NCBI RefSeq assembly: GCF_000819565.1
Contig: NZ_CP004393.1
Location: 1,860,001-1,924,000 of the forward strand
Source: Celeribacter indicus
Lineage (GTDB): Bacteria; Pseudomonadota; Alphaproteobacteria; Rhodobacterales; Rhodobacteraceae
Length of the DNA: 64,000 nt
Direction of reading: 5' to 3'
Shown here: piece after piece, positions 34,997-43,856 of the stretch
Numbering within the stretch: the first letter of the stretch is position 1
How the letters are laid out: the number at the start of each line of letters is the position of its first letter
Notes under the pieces: model-generated
The model's input: only the letters and a program-made list of their open reading frames with translations
The model's database searches: none
Told to the model about the DNA's origin: nothing
Translations under genes and position numbers: made by a program

Positions 34997-36151
34997 ATGG
35001 ATGACCTGGCTTTACCTTCCGCAGGCCTCTTCGGCCTATCGCTCTGCTCCGGTGCCGGTGGCATTGATCTCGGGCTCACCATCGCCTTGTCCGGATATCA
35101 AACTGTGGGCCATGTCGAACGGGAAACCTTCGCCGCAGCCACTCTCGTGGCGCGGATGGAAGACGCGGCCCTGGATCACGCGCCTGTCTGGGACGATGTT
35201 GCCAGTTTCGACGGCCGCCCATGGCGCGGCGCGGTGGACATCGTCACTGCGGGCTATCCGTGCCAGCCGTTCTCCGTCGCGGGCAAGCGTCGGGGCGCGG
35301 ACGACCCGCGCCACCTCTGGCCGCATGTCGCCCGCATCATCGGCGAGGTCGAACCGCCCTTCGTCTTCCTCGAGAATGTCGCCCATCATCTCCGCCTCGG
35401 CTTCCCCGAAGTCGCCAGCGGACTGGTCGGCATGGGCTACCGCCTTGCGGCAGGCCTCTTCACGGCGGCGGAAGTCGGCGCGCCCCACAAGCGCGAGCGT
35501 CTGTTCATCCTCGCCATCCGCGAAGACGACGAGCTGGCCGACCCCGCGCGCCTGCTCTGGGACCCGGTCGAGTGGCGGGAACCGGCCGGAACTGCTGCGC
35601 TTGTGGCCGACGCCGAGGGCCAGTGCGAACGAGAACCGGCAGACGAAACTCACGCCATCGCAGGCAGCGGGGCAGCACGGGATGAACCTCGCGACGACGG
35701 CCGCGCTCTGGCCGACACCGCAGACCGACAGCTTTCGGAGCCGGGGCGGCGAGCGGCGCGACGAGAAAGGTCTGGACCGGATGGCACGGGATTGGCCGAC
35801 GCCGATGGCAACGGACGGAAACAAGCCGAGCGCCGGCAACCGCCGGACGGCGGACCTCACTCATGCCAGTCAGATGTGGATGACGCCGACGGCGCGGGAT
35901 CACAAGGATGGTGCGACGACGCTGGCGAATACGCCCGTGAACGGCCTGCTTGGCCGCCAGGTCCTGGTGACGCCGATGGCTGGGCGCGATACCTCCGAGC
36001 CGCGCCGGACCTTGAACCCGCTGTTCGTCGAGGCGCTGATGGGCTGGCCCACCGGGTGGACCGGCTTCGCCTCTGTGGCAACGGCGTGGTCCCCTTGGTT
36101 GCAGCGCATGCGCTGCGAACTCTCGCGGCTGAACTGCTGGCCGATGAATGA
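34997..36151 (+). CDS. DNA cytosine-C5 methyltransferase
   Basis: A 384-residue enzyme. Motif I LSLCSGAGGIDLG, motif IV PCQPFS (88-93, nucleophile Cys), motif VI VFLENV, motif VIII APHKRERLFIL and motifs IX/X near the end (VDRLRLCGNGVVPLVAAHAL) are present in order. Between motifs VIII and IX the target-recognition region is unusually simple, with repeated LAD(T/A) units. The same DNA in the +1-type frame encodes WPTP repeats (described separately). It forms a pair with the preceding methylase and should protect phage DNA. Confidence 0.9.
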   Translation: MDDLALPSAGLFGLSLCSGAGGIDLGLTIALSGYQTVGHVERETFAAATLVARMEDAALDHAPVWDDVASFDGRPWRGAVDIVTAGYPCQPFSVAGKRRGADDPRHLWPHVARIIGEVEPPFVFLENVAHHLRLGFPEVASGLVGMGYRLAAGLFTAAEVGAPHKRERLFILAIREDDELADPARLLWDPVEWREPAGTAALVADAEGQCEREPADETHAIAGSGAARDEPRDDGRALADTADRQLSEPGRRAARRERSGPDGTGLADADGNGRKQAERRQPPDGGPHSCQSDVDDADGAGSQGWCDDAGEYARERPAWPPGPGDADGWARYLRAAPDLEPAVRRGADGLAHRVDRLRLCGNGVVPLVAAHALRTLAAELLADE

Positions 36152-36164
36152 GGCAGCGGCATGA
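35535..36164 (+). other. overprinted WPTP-repeat frame inside the C5 methylase gene
   Basis: In a second plus-strand frame, open from 34953 to 36164, the segment from 35535 reads WPTP units (SWPTPRACS, LWPTPRASANENRQTK, LWPTPQTDS, DWPTPMATDG), then TLNPLFVEALMGWPTGWTGF. Those strings match the C-terminal region seen in another group of phage C5 methylases, so both frames look protein-like. They arise because GCTGGCCGACACC reads LAD-T in one frame and WPTP in the other. No start or ribosome site specific to this frame is evident; it might be reached by frameshifting or be a relic. Confidence 0.4.
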
Positions 36165-36385
36165 AGCAGACCCGCTTCATGTCGCTGGTCGAGTCCGTCG
36201 CCAACGTGATCGTCGGCTACGGCGTCGCGGTCGTGACGCAGATCCTGATCTTTCCGATCTTCGGGTTGCACACGACGCTGGCGCAGAACCTGAAGATGGG
36301 CGTGGTCTTCACCGTGGTCAGCATCGCGCGGTCCTTCGCCCTCCGTAGGGTGTTCGAGGCGATCCGGATGCGGAGCGCCAAATGA
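36161..36385 (+). CDS. DUF7220 family small membrane protein
   Basis: A 74-residue protein with two hydrophobic segments (ANVIVGYGVAVVTQILIFPIF and LKMGVVFTVVSIARSFAL, the first shown in part as VGYGVAVVTQILIFPI) and a basic C-terminus (RRVFEAIRMRSAK). The pattern SLVESVANVIVGYG...R is that of DUF7220, common in phages beside methylase and terminase genes. It would sit in the inner membrane; function is unknown. The start lies 10 bases after the methylase stop. Confidence 0.75.
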   Translation: MKQTRFMSLVESVANVIVGYGVAVVTQILIFPIFGLHTTLAQNLKMGVVFTVVSIARSFALRRVFEAIRMRSAK

Positions 36386-36438
36386 TCGACCGCCGCCCCG
36401 GCGGGACGGCGGCCATCGACTTCTCGGGGTCCTGCGCG

Positions 36439-36951
36439 TCAGGCGGCGGGGAGCTTGTACACCCGCCCGCGCCCCTCAACCTTCTCCGAGGTCACCTCGA
36501 GCCCGAGCTTCTTCTTCAGCGCCCCGGCCATCGCGCCGCGCACCGTATGCGACTGCCAGCCCGTCGCGGCCATGATCTCCTCGATGGTCGCGCCGTTCGG
36601 CGCGCGCAGCATGGCGATCAGAGTGGCCTGCTTGGTGCCCTCGCGCGGCGTGCGCGTCTTGGGCGCGGGTTCGGGGGCGGCGGAGGTGTTCGCTTCGATG
36701 CCGATGGCGGCAAGGCCTGCGTCGGTGGCAACCAACGTGGTGCCATGGCCGTCGCCGGTCTGACGCCAGACAGGTTCGCCCTCGCGCATGTTCGCATCGA
36801 CCTCTTCGAGCAAACCCTTCGCAAGCATCGCGCCGACCACCTTGGCGGCAGCGCCGCCCCGCAGGCTCTCGGGCAGCGGCAGGGCGATGTGCTCGGGCCG
36901 CTGGGCGGCGGCGCTGAGGATGATGGCTTGGGTGGCGGAAAGCTGGGTCAT
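36439..36951 (-). CDS. DUF3489 domain-containing protein
   Basis: A 170-residue minus-strand protein. The C-terminal half is DUF3489, a winged-helix-like domain (REGTKQATLIAMLRAPNGATIEEIMAATGWQSHTVRG in pieces: GTKQATLIAMLRAP, ATIEEIMAATGWQ, HTVRGAMAGALKKKLGL). The N-terminal part (AIILSAAAQRPEHIALPLPE) is also conserved. It likely binds DNA and, being divergent from the flanking phage genes, may be a regulator. Confidence 0.82.
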   Translation of the reverse strand: MTQLSATQAIILSAAAQRPEHIALPLPESLRGGAAAKVVGAMLAKGLLEEVDANMREGEPVWRQTGDGHGTTLVATDAGLAAIGIEANTSAAPEPAPKTRTPREGTKQATLIAMLRAPNGATIEEIMAATGWQSHTVRGAMAGALKKKLGLEVTSEKVEGRGRVYKLPAA

Positions 36952-37044
36952 GGGGTCGTCTCCGTATTCGGGTCGCGGCCGTCGCGATCCTTCTACGACC
37001 CCAAGCCGCGCCCGCGCGCGGCAGAGGTCCGGAGATTCCGGAGG

Positions 37045-37296
37045 TCAGTCTGCGAATTCGCCTTCGCCGAACGCGCTGTCGGTGATGCGCTTCAACAGGC
37101 TCGCGTAGTGTTCGAGGGTGCCGACGTGGCCCCAATTGATCTCGTCGGGAAGGGCGTCGAAGTGGTCATCACTCAGCCTCTGCAGGCGGGCGAGCATCGT
37201 GTCGATCTCGGCCTTCTTTTCAATGAAGGCCGCCAGCGCGACTTCTTGGTTCCGGCGGGCCTTTTCGGCGCGGAGTTGGTGGCGGTCGGTCATCAT
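37045..37296 (-). CDS. small phage protein, helical
   Basis: An 83-residue protein starting at ATG 37296 (GGGGGCAGG upstream; a second ATG follows at once). It reads as two long helices (LRAEKARRNQEVALAAFIEKKAEID, LEHYASLLKRITDSAF) around a DALPDEINWGHVGTLEH segment. The leftward operon 37488-37306, 37296-37045 has a 9-base gap. No family is recognised; similar genes stand ahead of the terminase in related prophages. Confidence 0.65.
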   Translation of the reverse strand: MMTDRHQLRAEKARRNQEVALAAFIEKKAEIDTMLARLQRLSDDHFDALPDEINWGHVGTLEHYASLLKRITDSAFGEGEFAD

Positions 37297-37305
37297 CCTG
37301 CCCCC

Positions 37306-37488
37306 TCAGTTCTTCTGCTCGATCATCGCGAGGATCGCGCAGGCCATGCCGCCCAGAAACTCGCCGCGCCGGAAGACGATCTCGTCGATCTCGGTCGCGC
37401 GAGTGATGGCGGGATCGACCTGAAGGTCGGCGGCCATGTGCGGAAGCAGGCGGGCGGCTTCAAGGTTGTAGCGTTCGGCGAGGGTCAT
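37306..37488 (-). CDS. small phage protein, unknown
   Basis: A 60-residue protein, taken from ATG 37488 (GGAG six bases upstream) instead of 37509. Sequence marks are MTLAERYNLEAARLLPHMA and RRGEFLGGMACAILAMIEQ; it is helical and slightly acidic. It is the first gene of the two-gene leftward unit lying between the DUF3489 gene and the terminase. Function unknown. Confidence 0.62.
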   Translation of the reverse strand: MTLAERYNLEAARLLPHMAADLQVDPAITRATEIDEIVFRRGEFLGGMACAILAMIEQKN

Positions 37489-37603
37489 GGCAGGCTCCGT
37501 GGGGTGCATCGTTTTCGTAGGATCAGCTTCGCTCTGCCGGGGCTCACCATCCAGTATAATCGCAGCAATTACATGGCTTTAATCGGAGCGCGCGGATCAT
37601 CTC

Positions 37604-38200
37604 ATGTCGTCAGCCACGCAACCCATCGGCGTGATCGCGCGGCTCCTCGATCTATCCGAGCGCCGGGTCCAGCAGCTGAGCCGCGAGGGTGTGATCCCGA
37701 AGGCCGAGCGCGGCCAATATGACCTGATCGGCTCGGTGCGCGGCTATGTCCGCTACCTGCGCGAACAGGCATCGAAGGCGCAGGCCGGTGCGCCGGATTA
37801 CGCGGCCGAGCGGGCGCGCTTCATTCGGGCGCGGGCTGATCTTGCCGAGATGGAGGCCGAGGAAAAGCGTGGCGCGCTGATCGCGGCAGAAGAGATCGAG
37901 GCCGCCTGGATCGCCGTTCTGGCACTTCTGCGCACCCGCTTGCTCGCGCTGCCGGACCGGCTGGCGCCGCAGGTTTTTGAACAATCAACCGTCGGAGACA
38001 CCCGGAATCTGATCCGAATGACCATCCGCGAGGTGCTCGATGATCTCGCGCAGCCAGATGTCCAACTCGAAGCCATCGCTGACATTGACGGGCTCGCCGA
38101 TCCTGAAGCGGACGGTGGAGACGGCGCTGAAGGTGCTGCGCCCGCCGCCGGAACTGACGATCAGCGATTGGGCGGACCAGAACCGACGGCTGAGCTCTGA
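37604..38200 (+). CDS. terminase small subunit (Nu1-like)
   Basis: A 198-residue DNA-packaging protein. The N-terminal winged HTH (GVIARLLDLSERRVQQLSREGVIPKAERGQYDL in pieces: IARLLDLSERRVQQLSREG, PKAERGQYDLIGSVRGYV) is like lambda gpNu1 and binds phage DNA at the packaging site. A coiled coil (ERARFIRARADLAEMEAEEKRG) follows. The acidic, low-complexity last ~50 residues overlap the start of the large subunit in another frame by 161 bases, so the exact C-terminus is uncertain. Confidence 0.85.
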   Translation: MSSATQPIGVIARLLDLSERRVQQLSREGVIPKAERGQYDLIGSVRGYVRYLREQASKAQAGAPDYAAERARFIRARADLAEMEAEEKRGALIAAEEIEAAWIAVLALLRTRLLALPDRLAPQVFEQSTVGDTRNLIRMTIREVLDDLAQPDVQLEAIADIDGLADPEADGGDGAEGAAPAAGTDDQRLGGPEPTAEL

Positions 38201-40028
38201 GGCCAGCGCCGAACCCGGGCAATGGCGCACGAGCCGGGCTGAATATCAGCGCGGGATCATGGAGGCGATCTCGGACGCCTCGACCGAGACGGTGGTCATC
38301 ATGTCCTCCGCCCAGGTCGGCAAGACCGAGGTGCTGAACAACGCCTGCGGCTATCACATCGATCAGGATCCCGCGCCGATCATGGTGGTGATGCCGACCG
38401 AGCGCGACGCGGAAACCTGGTCGAAGGACCGCTTCTCGCCGATGGCCCGCGACACGCCCTGTTTGCAGGGCAAGATCGCCGATCCGCGCTCGCGCGACGG
38501 CAACAACAAGATCCTGCACAAGCGCTTTCCGGGCGGGCATCTGACCATCGTGGGTGCGAACGCACCCTCGGGTCTGGCCAGCCGCCCGATCCGCCTGCTG
38601 CTTTGCGACGAGGTGGACCGCTACCCGTTCAGCGCGGGCGCCGAGGGTGATCCGGTCAACCTCGCCCGGAAACGCACGGTGACTTTCTGGAACCGCAAGA
38701 TCGTGCTGGTCTCGACGCCCACGAACAAGGGCACCAGCCGGATTGAGGCAGCCTTCGAAGAAAGCGACCAGCGCCGGTTCTGGGTGCCATGCCCGGACTG
38801 CGGGGCGGAACAGCTGCTGACCTGGACACAGGTGCGCTGGAGCAAGGGGCCCGAGGGCGACCACCGGCCCGAAACGGCGCGCTACCACTGCGCCGATTGC
38901 GATGCGGCTTGGCGGGACGAGACCCGCTGGGCGGCCGTCTCAAAAGGACATTGGGTGGCGGAGCAGCCCTTCGCGGGCGTGGCGGGCTTCCACCTGAACG
39001 AGATCTACTCGCCCTGGGTCAGACTGGAGGCGATGGTGCGGGCCTTCCTCTCGGCCCGCTCCGGCGGGGACGAGACGATGAAGACCTTCGTTAATACGTC
39101 TCTGGGCGAGACCTGGGTCGAGACCGGGGAAGCCCCCGACTGGCAGCGGCTCTACGACCGGCGCGAGGCTTGGAAACCGGGCACGGTGCCTGCCGGCGGG
39201 CTGTTCCTGACCGCCGGGGCCGATGTGCAGAAGGACCGGATCGAGGTCGATGTCTGGGCCTGGGGCCGCGGGTTGGAAAGCTGGCTCGTCGATCACGTCG
39301 TGATCGAGGGCGGGCCGGACCGGCATGACGCATGGTCGGAGCTGACCGCGCTGCTGGACAAGTCTTGGCCACATGAACGCGGCGCGCATCTGCGCATCGC
39401 CCGGCTCGCCATCGATACGGGCTACGAGGCCCCGGCGGTCTATTCCTGGTCGCGGGCGCAAGGCTTCGCACAGGTCGCACCCGTGAAGGGCGTTGAGGGG
39501 TTCAACCGCTCGAGCCCGGTGGCGGGGCCGACGTTTGTCGATGCGACCGAGGGAGGCAAACGTCTGCGGCGCGGAGCTCGACTCTGGACCGTGGCTGTCT
39601 CAACCTTCAAAGCCGAGACCTACCGCTTCCTGCGGCTGGCGCGCCCCACCGAGGAAGAACGCGCCGAGGGCGCGGCCTTTCCGCCCGGCACGATCCACCT
39701 GCCGACATGGGTCGAAAGCGAGTGGCTGAAGCAGGTCGTGGCCGAACAGCTGGTGACCGTCCGCACCAAGCGCGGCTTCGCGAAACTCGAATGGCAGAAA
39801 CTCCGTGAACGCAACGAGGCGCTGGATTGCAGGGTCTATGCCCGCGCCGCCGCCTGGATCGCGGGCGCGGACCGCTGGCCCGACGAGAAATGGCGTGACC
39901 TCGAGGATCAGCTCGGGGCTGCGCCTTACGGTGACACCGATCCCGCCGGTCAAATTCACCGGCCCGGACAGGCCCCACAGGGCAAGCGCCGCTCCGACTG
40001 GCTTGGGCGGCGGGAAGGATGGTTTTGA
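38040..40028 (+). CDS. terminase large subunit (GpA family)
   Basis: A 662-residue packaging motor and nuclease. The GpA family marks are clear: ISDWADQNRRLSSEASAEPG, a P-loop-like SSAQVGKT (89-96), LLLCDEVDRYP (Walker B) and the zinc pair CPDCG / CADCD (about 255-290); the nuclease region has GADVQKDRIEVDVWAWG. It cuts and pumps DNA into proheads. The ATG at 38040 has AGGTG upstream; 38058 is possible. A large small-subunit overlap and the next gene 2 bases on show a compact late operon. Confidence 0.93.
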   Translation: MISRSQMSNSKPSLTLTGSPILKRTVETALKVLRPPPELTISDWADQNRRLSSEASAEPGQWRTSRAEYQRGIMEAISDASTETVVIMSSAQVGKTEVLNNACGYHIDQDPAPIMVVMPTERDAETWSKDRFSPMARDTPCLQGKIADPRSRDGNNKILHKRFPGGHLTIVGANAPSGLASRPIRLLLCDEVDRYPFSAGAEGDPVNLARKRTVTFWNRKIVLVSTPTNKGTSRIEAAFEESDQRRFWVPCPDCGAEQLLTWTQVRWSKGPEGDHRPETARYHCADCDAAWRDETRWAAVSKGHWVAEQPFAGVAGFHLNEIYSPWVRLEAMVRAFLSARSGGDETMKTFVNTSLGETWVETGEAPDWQRLYDRREAWKPGTVPAGGLFLTAGADVQKDRIEVDVWAWGRGLESWLVDHVVIEGGPDRHDAWSELTALLDKSWPHERGAHLRIARLAIDTGYEAPAVYSWSRAQGFAQVAPVKGVEGFNRSSPVAGPTFVDATEGGKRLRRGARLWTVAVSTFKAETYRFLRLARPTEEERAEGAAFPPGTIHLPTWVESEWLKQVVAEQLVTVRTKRGFAKLEWQKLRERNEALDCRVYARAAAWIAGADRWPDEKWRDLEDQLGAAPYGDTDPAGQIHRPGQAPQGKRRSDWLGRREGWF

Positions 40029-40030
40029 AG

Positions 40031-40240
40031 ATGACCGACTGGACGGAAACCGAGCTCTCGGCGCTGCGCCGGGCCTATGCCAGCGGCACGACCCGGGTCA
40101 GCTATGACGGCAAGTCAGTCGACTACGGCTCGGCCGAAGACCTGCTGGCCCGCGTCCGCACCATCGAACGCGCCATCGCTGGGACCGCACGGCCGCTGCC
40201 TGTGGCCGGGCTCGCGGGCTTCTCGCGCGGAGACCGATGA
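40031..40240 (+). CDS. gpW-like head-tail joining protein
   Basis: A 69-residue protein with the gpW layout: LSALRRAYASGTTRVSYDGKSVDYGS, then DLLARVRTIERAI and a flexible Gly/Arg tail (GLAGFSRGDR). gpW seals the packaged head at the portal. ATG 40031 is preferred over 40019, whose ribosome site would be too close. The stop overlaps the portal start by 4 bases. Confidence 0.8.
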   Translation: MTDWTETELSALRRAYASGTTRVSYDGKSVDYGSAEDLLARVRTIERAIAGTARPLPVAGLAGFSRGDR

Positions 40241-41760
40241 TGTCGGCCAACTGGTTCGACTGGGCCATTGCCTCCGTCGCCCCTCGGGCCGCCGCGAGGC
40301 GCGTGCTGGCCCGTAAGGCCTTCGATACCCTCACACGGGGCTATGACGGGGCCGCGCGCGGGAGGCGGACGGAGGGCTGGCGGGCACCGGGATCCTCCGC
40401 CGATACCGAGATCGGCGTCGCGGGAGCGCTCTTGCGCGACCGGATGCGCGATCTGGTGCGAAACAACCCGCATGCGGCCAAGGCCGTGGCGGTGCTGGTG
40501 AACAACATCATCGGCGCAGGCATCATGCCGCGCGCCGCCAGCGGCGACGACAAGCTCGACCGGAGGGTCGATGCGCTGTTCGAACGCTGGACAGCCGACT
40601 GCGATGCCGACGGTCAGCTCGACTTCTACGGTCTGCAGACGCTGATCTGCCGCGAGATGGTCGAGGCGGGTGAGGTGCTGGTGCGCCGCCGCCTGCGGCG
40701 TGCGAGCGACGGCCTTCCGGTGCCGCTGCAATTGCAGGTGCTGGAGGCCGACTTCCTCGACGCCACGAAATCCGGCGTCCTTGGCGCGGGACGCCTCGTC
40801 CAGGGGATCGAGTTCGACCCGGTCGGCAAGCGTCGGGCCTACTGGCTGCACGCTGAGCATCCGGGCGACGCCTATGGCGCCTTGCAGAACGGTCTGCAGA
40901 GCCGCCCGGTCCCTGCGAGCGAGATCGCCCATGTCTACGAGAAGCAGCGCACGCAGGCGCGCGGCGTTCCCTGGGGCGCGCCGGTGATCCGGTCTTTGCG
41001 GGACCTCGACGACTATGAAGTGGCCGAACTGGTCCGAAAGAAGACCGAGGCCTGCGTCACCGCCATCGTCTTTGGCGACGACGAGGCGCAGCAGGGCATC
41101 GCGCCCTCGGTGGTCGATGCCGACGGGAACCGGGTCGAGCAGTTCGAGCCCGGCCTGATCGCCTATGCCCGCGGCGGCAAGGACATCCGGTTCAACCAGC
41201 CCTCGGCCACCGGCGGATACGGCGAGTACAAGCGCGCGAGCCTGCACACGATCTCGGCCGGGTTCCGGGTGCCCTATGAGTTGCTGACCGGGGACCTGTC
41301 CCAGGTCAACTACTCCTCGATCCGGGCGGGGCTCGTGGAGTTCCGCCGCCAGATCGACGCCTTGCAGTGGCAGCTATTCATCCCGATGTTCTGCGCGCCG
41401 GTCTGGCGCTGGTTCACGGAAGCCGCTTGGGCGGCGGGCCAAATCCCGACACCCGATGTCCCGGTCGAATGGCAGCCGCCGAAGTTCGAGGCTGTCGATC
41501 CGCAGAAGGATGCGATGGCGGACCTTCTGGCGATCCGTTCGGGCACCATGACGCTGGCACAGGCCATCGCCCGGCAGGGCCGCAACCCCGACGCCGTGCT
41601 GGCGGAAATCGCCGCGACCAACGCGAAGCTCGACGACCTCGGGCTCGTGCTCGACAGCGATCCGCGCCGCGTTACCAAGACCGGCAGCGCGCAGGCGGGC
41701 GACCCGACAGCACCCGCCGATCCGGAAACCACACCGGCGCAGGCCGACCAACAGGACTGA
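40237..41760 (+). CDS. portal protein, lambda family
   Basis: A 507-residue portal subunit (lambda gpB type), which forms the dodecameric DNA channel at one head vertex. Marks: RDRMRDLVRNNPHAAKAVAVLVNNIIG, LEADFLD, HVYEKQRTQARGVPW and VPYELLTGDLSQVNYSSIRAGL (shortened to ELLTGDLSQVNYSSIRAG), all typical of the family. The C-terminus is Pro/Ala-rich. It overlaps gpW by ATGA and is followed 4 bases later by the capsid gene. Confidence 0.93.
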   Translation: MMSANWFDWAIASVAPRAAARRVLARKAFDTLTRGYDGAARGRRTEGWRAPGSSADTEIGVAGALLRDRMRDLVRNNPHAAKAVAVLVNNIIGAGIMPRAASGDDKLDRRVDALFERWTADCDADGQLDFYGLQTLICREMVEAGEVLVRRRLRRASDGLPVPLQLQVLEADFLDATKSGVLGAGRLVQGIEFDPVGKRRAYWLHAEHPGDAYGALQNGLQSRPVPASEIAHVYEKQRTQARGVPWGAPVIRSLRDLDDYEVAELVRKKTEACVTAIVFGDDEAQQGIAPSVVDADGNRVEQFEPGLIAYARGGKDIRFNQPSATGGYGEYKRASLHTISAGFRVPYELLTGDLSQVNYSSIRAGLVEFRRQIDALQWQLFIPMFCAPVWRWFTEAAWAAGQIPTPDVPVEWQPPKFEAVDPQKDAMADLLAIRSGTMTLAQAIARQGRNPDAVLAEIAATNAKLDDLGLVLDSDPRRVTKTGSAQAGDPTAPADPETTPAQADQQD

Positions 41761-41764
41761 CCCC

Positions 41765-43780
41765 ATGGACACAATGATCGAACTGCCGGCCCTGCGCCGG
41801 TCGGCGGAGCTTGCGCCAAACAGCGTCGACAACGACGCGCGCACCGTCGAGGTGATCTGGTCGGCAGGCGCCCGCGTTCGCCGCGCCAGCTTCTTCGGCG
41901 AACCCTATGACGAGGAGCTGAGCCTCGATCCCGCCCATGTCCGGCTCGAACGGCTGAACGCGGGCGCGCCCTTCCTGAAGGTCCATGAGATCGACACGCT
42001 CGACGCCGTCATCGGCTCGGTCGTGCCCGGTTCGGCCCGGATCGAGAACGGTTGCGGCATCGCGCAGGTGCGGATCAGCGAGCGTGCCGACGTCGAGCCG
42101 ATCTGGCGCGACATCCAGGCCGGGCACATCCGGGCGGTCTCGATCGGCTACCAGGTCCACCGCTTCGACATCTCGAAACCCGATGGCGGGCGAGAGCTTT
42201 GGCGGGCGGTCGACTGGACCCCGTTCGAGATCTCGGCCGTGCCGGTCGGCGCCGATCCCGCCGCGGGCTTCCGCGCCAAGGGCGAACATCACGACTGCGT
42301 CCTCCATCGCCGGGACGCTGAAACCAGCGAAGGAGCATCCCCCATGACCGACAAGACGACCCCGGCCGCCCCGGCCGACGACACCCCCGACACGGCAGCG
42401 ACCGAGGAGATCAAAATGCCCGACGACAAGACCGGCGCGGCCGAGACGCGCAGCCAGCCCAAGGCCCCCAAGCCTGAGGCCCCGGATACCGAAGCCATCG
42501 CGACCCGTGCCCGCGAGGCCGAGCGCGACCGCGTTTCCACGATCTATGATCTGGCCGGGCGGCTGAACCTCGAGCGCAGCTTCGCCGAGGATCTGGTGAA
42601 ACGCGGCGTCAGCGTCGACGAGTCCCGCCGCCTGATCCTCGATCAGGTCGCCGCGAAGTCCGACGAGACCCGGACCTTCCCGCATGTCTCCGTGCCCCTC
42701 GGCGGCCGCGACGAGCGCATCACCCGTCGCGATGCGGTCGCCAACGCGCTCCTGCACCGCTACAGCCCCACGCTGTTCCCGCTGGAGGATGCGGCCCGCC
42801 AATATCGCGGCATGACGCTGCTGGAACTCGCCCGCGAAAGCCTCGGTAACTCCGGGGTCAACACGCGCGGCCTCTCGCGCGACGAGGTGGCAACGCGCGC
42901 GCTGCACTCGACCTCGGACTTCCCCGAGATCCTCTCGGCGGTCACCAACAAGACCCTGCGGCAGGCCTATGACGCCTATCCCCGGACCTTCTCGCTCTTC
43001 TGCCGCCAGGTGCTGGCTACCGACTTCAAGTCGATGCACCGTGTCCAGCTCGGCGAGGCGCCGCAGCTTCTGGAAGTGGGCGAGAGCGGCGAGTTCAAGC
43101 GCGGCTCGCTCGGCGAGAGCAAGGAGAGCTACAAGGTCAAGACCTATGGCCGCGTCGTCGCGATCACCCGCCAGGTGCTGATCAACGACGATCTCGACGC
43201 CTTCACGCGTATCCCGGCGATGTACGGCAACTCGATCGCCCAGCTGGAGTCGGACGTGGTCTGGGGCATCATCACCGCCAACCCGGCGATGGCCGACGGG
43301 ACGGCGCTGTTCCACGCCAACCACAAGAACCTCGCCGGGACCGGCGCGGCGCTGGCCGTCGATGCGGTGGGCGCGGCCCGTGCCGCGATGGCGCTGCAGA
43401 CCGGGCTCGACAAGAAGACGGTGCTGAACATCCGTCCTGCCTTCCTGATCGTGCCCGCCGCGCTGGAACTGAAGGCTGAGCAGCTGGTCGCGCAGAACCT
43501 CGTCCCCGCCGCGACCTCCAGCGTGGTGCCGCAGTCGATCCGGACGCTCTCGCCGATCAGCGAGCCGCGCCTCGATGCCGCCAGCGCCACCGCTTGGTAT
43601 CTCGCGGCCAGCCCGAACCAGATCGACACCATCGAGTACGCCTATCTCGAGGGGCAGCAGGGCGCCTATATCGAGACGCGCAACGGCTTTGACGTCGACG
43701 GCGTCGAGATTAAGTGCCGCCTCGACTTCGGCGCCAAGGCCATCGACTGGCGCGGCCTCTACAAGAACCCGGGCGCGTAA
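41765..43780 (+). CDS. prohead protease / major capsid protein fusion
   Basis: A 671-residue polyprotein. Residues about 1-185 are an HK97-type prohead protease (FLKVHEIDTLDAVIGSV, IRAVSIGYQV with the likely catalytic His and Ser). About 190-300 is an acidic scaffold-like linker (Ala/Pro/Asp/Glu, then coiled coil TRAREAERDRVSTIYDLAG). About 300-671 is the capsid fold (REYRG-like QYRGMTLLELARESLG, AITRQVLINDDLDAF, FHANHKNLAG, LRPAFLIVPAALE). Such fusions mature by self-cleavage. A terminator-like hairpin follows. Confidence 0.9.
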   Translation: MDTMIELPALRRSAELAPNSVDNDARTVEVIWSAGARVRRASFFGEPYDEELSLDPAHVRLERLNAGAPFLKVHEIDTLDAVIGSVVPGSARIENGCGIAQVRISERADVEPIWRDIQAGHIRAVSIGYQVHRFDISKPDGGRELWRAVDWTPFEISAVPVGADPAAGFRAKGEHHDCVLHRRDAETSEGASPMTDKTTPAAPADDTPDTAATEEIKMPDDKTGAAETRSQPKAPKPEAPDTEAIATRAREAERDRVSTIYDLAGRLNLERSFAEDLVKRGVSVDESRRLILDQVAAKSDETRTFPHVSVPLGGRDERITRRDAVANALLHRYSPTLFPLEDAARQYRGMTLLELARESLGNSGVNTRGLSRDEVATRALHSTSDFPEILSAVTNKTLRQAYDAYPRTFSLFCRQVLATDFKSMHRVQLGEAPQLLEVGESGEFKRGSLGESKESYKVKTYGRVVAITRQVLINDDLDAFTRIPAMYGNSIAQLESDVVWGIITANPAMADGTALFHANHKNLAGTGAALAVDAVGAARAAMALQTGLDKKTVLNIRPAFLIVPAALELKAEQLVAQNLVPAATSSVVPQSIRTLSPISEPRLDAASATAWYLAASPNQIDTIEYAYLEGQQGAYIETRNGFDVDGVEIKCRLDFGAKAIDWRGLYKNPGA

Positions 43781-43808
43781 GGCGCACCCATCCTGAACCC
43801 TGACACAC

Positions 43809-43839
43809 GGGCGGTCCAATCGGGCCGCCCTTCGTTTTT
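43809..43839 (+). terminator. terminator-like hairpin after the capsid gene
   Basis: A 9-bp stem (GGGCGGTCC / GGGCCGCCC with one G-U pair) and an AATC loop are followed by TTCGTTTTT. In a capsid-to-tail operon it could be a partial terminator setting the ratio of capsid to downstream proteins. Confidence 0.75.
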
Positions 43840-43856
43840 CCGAGAGGACCCCCATA

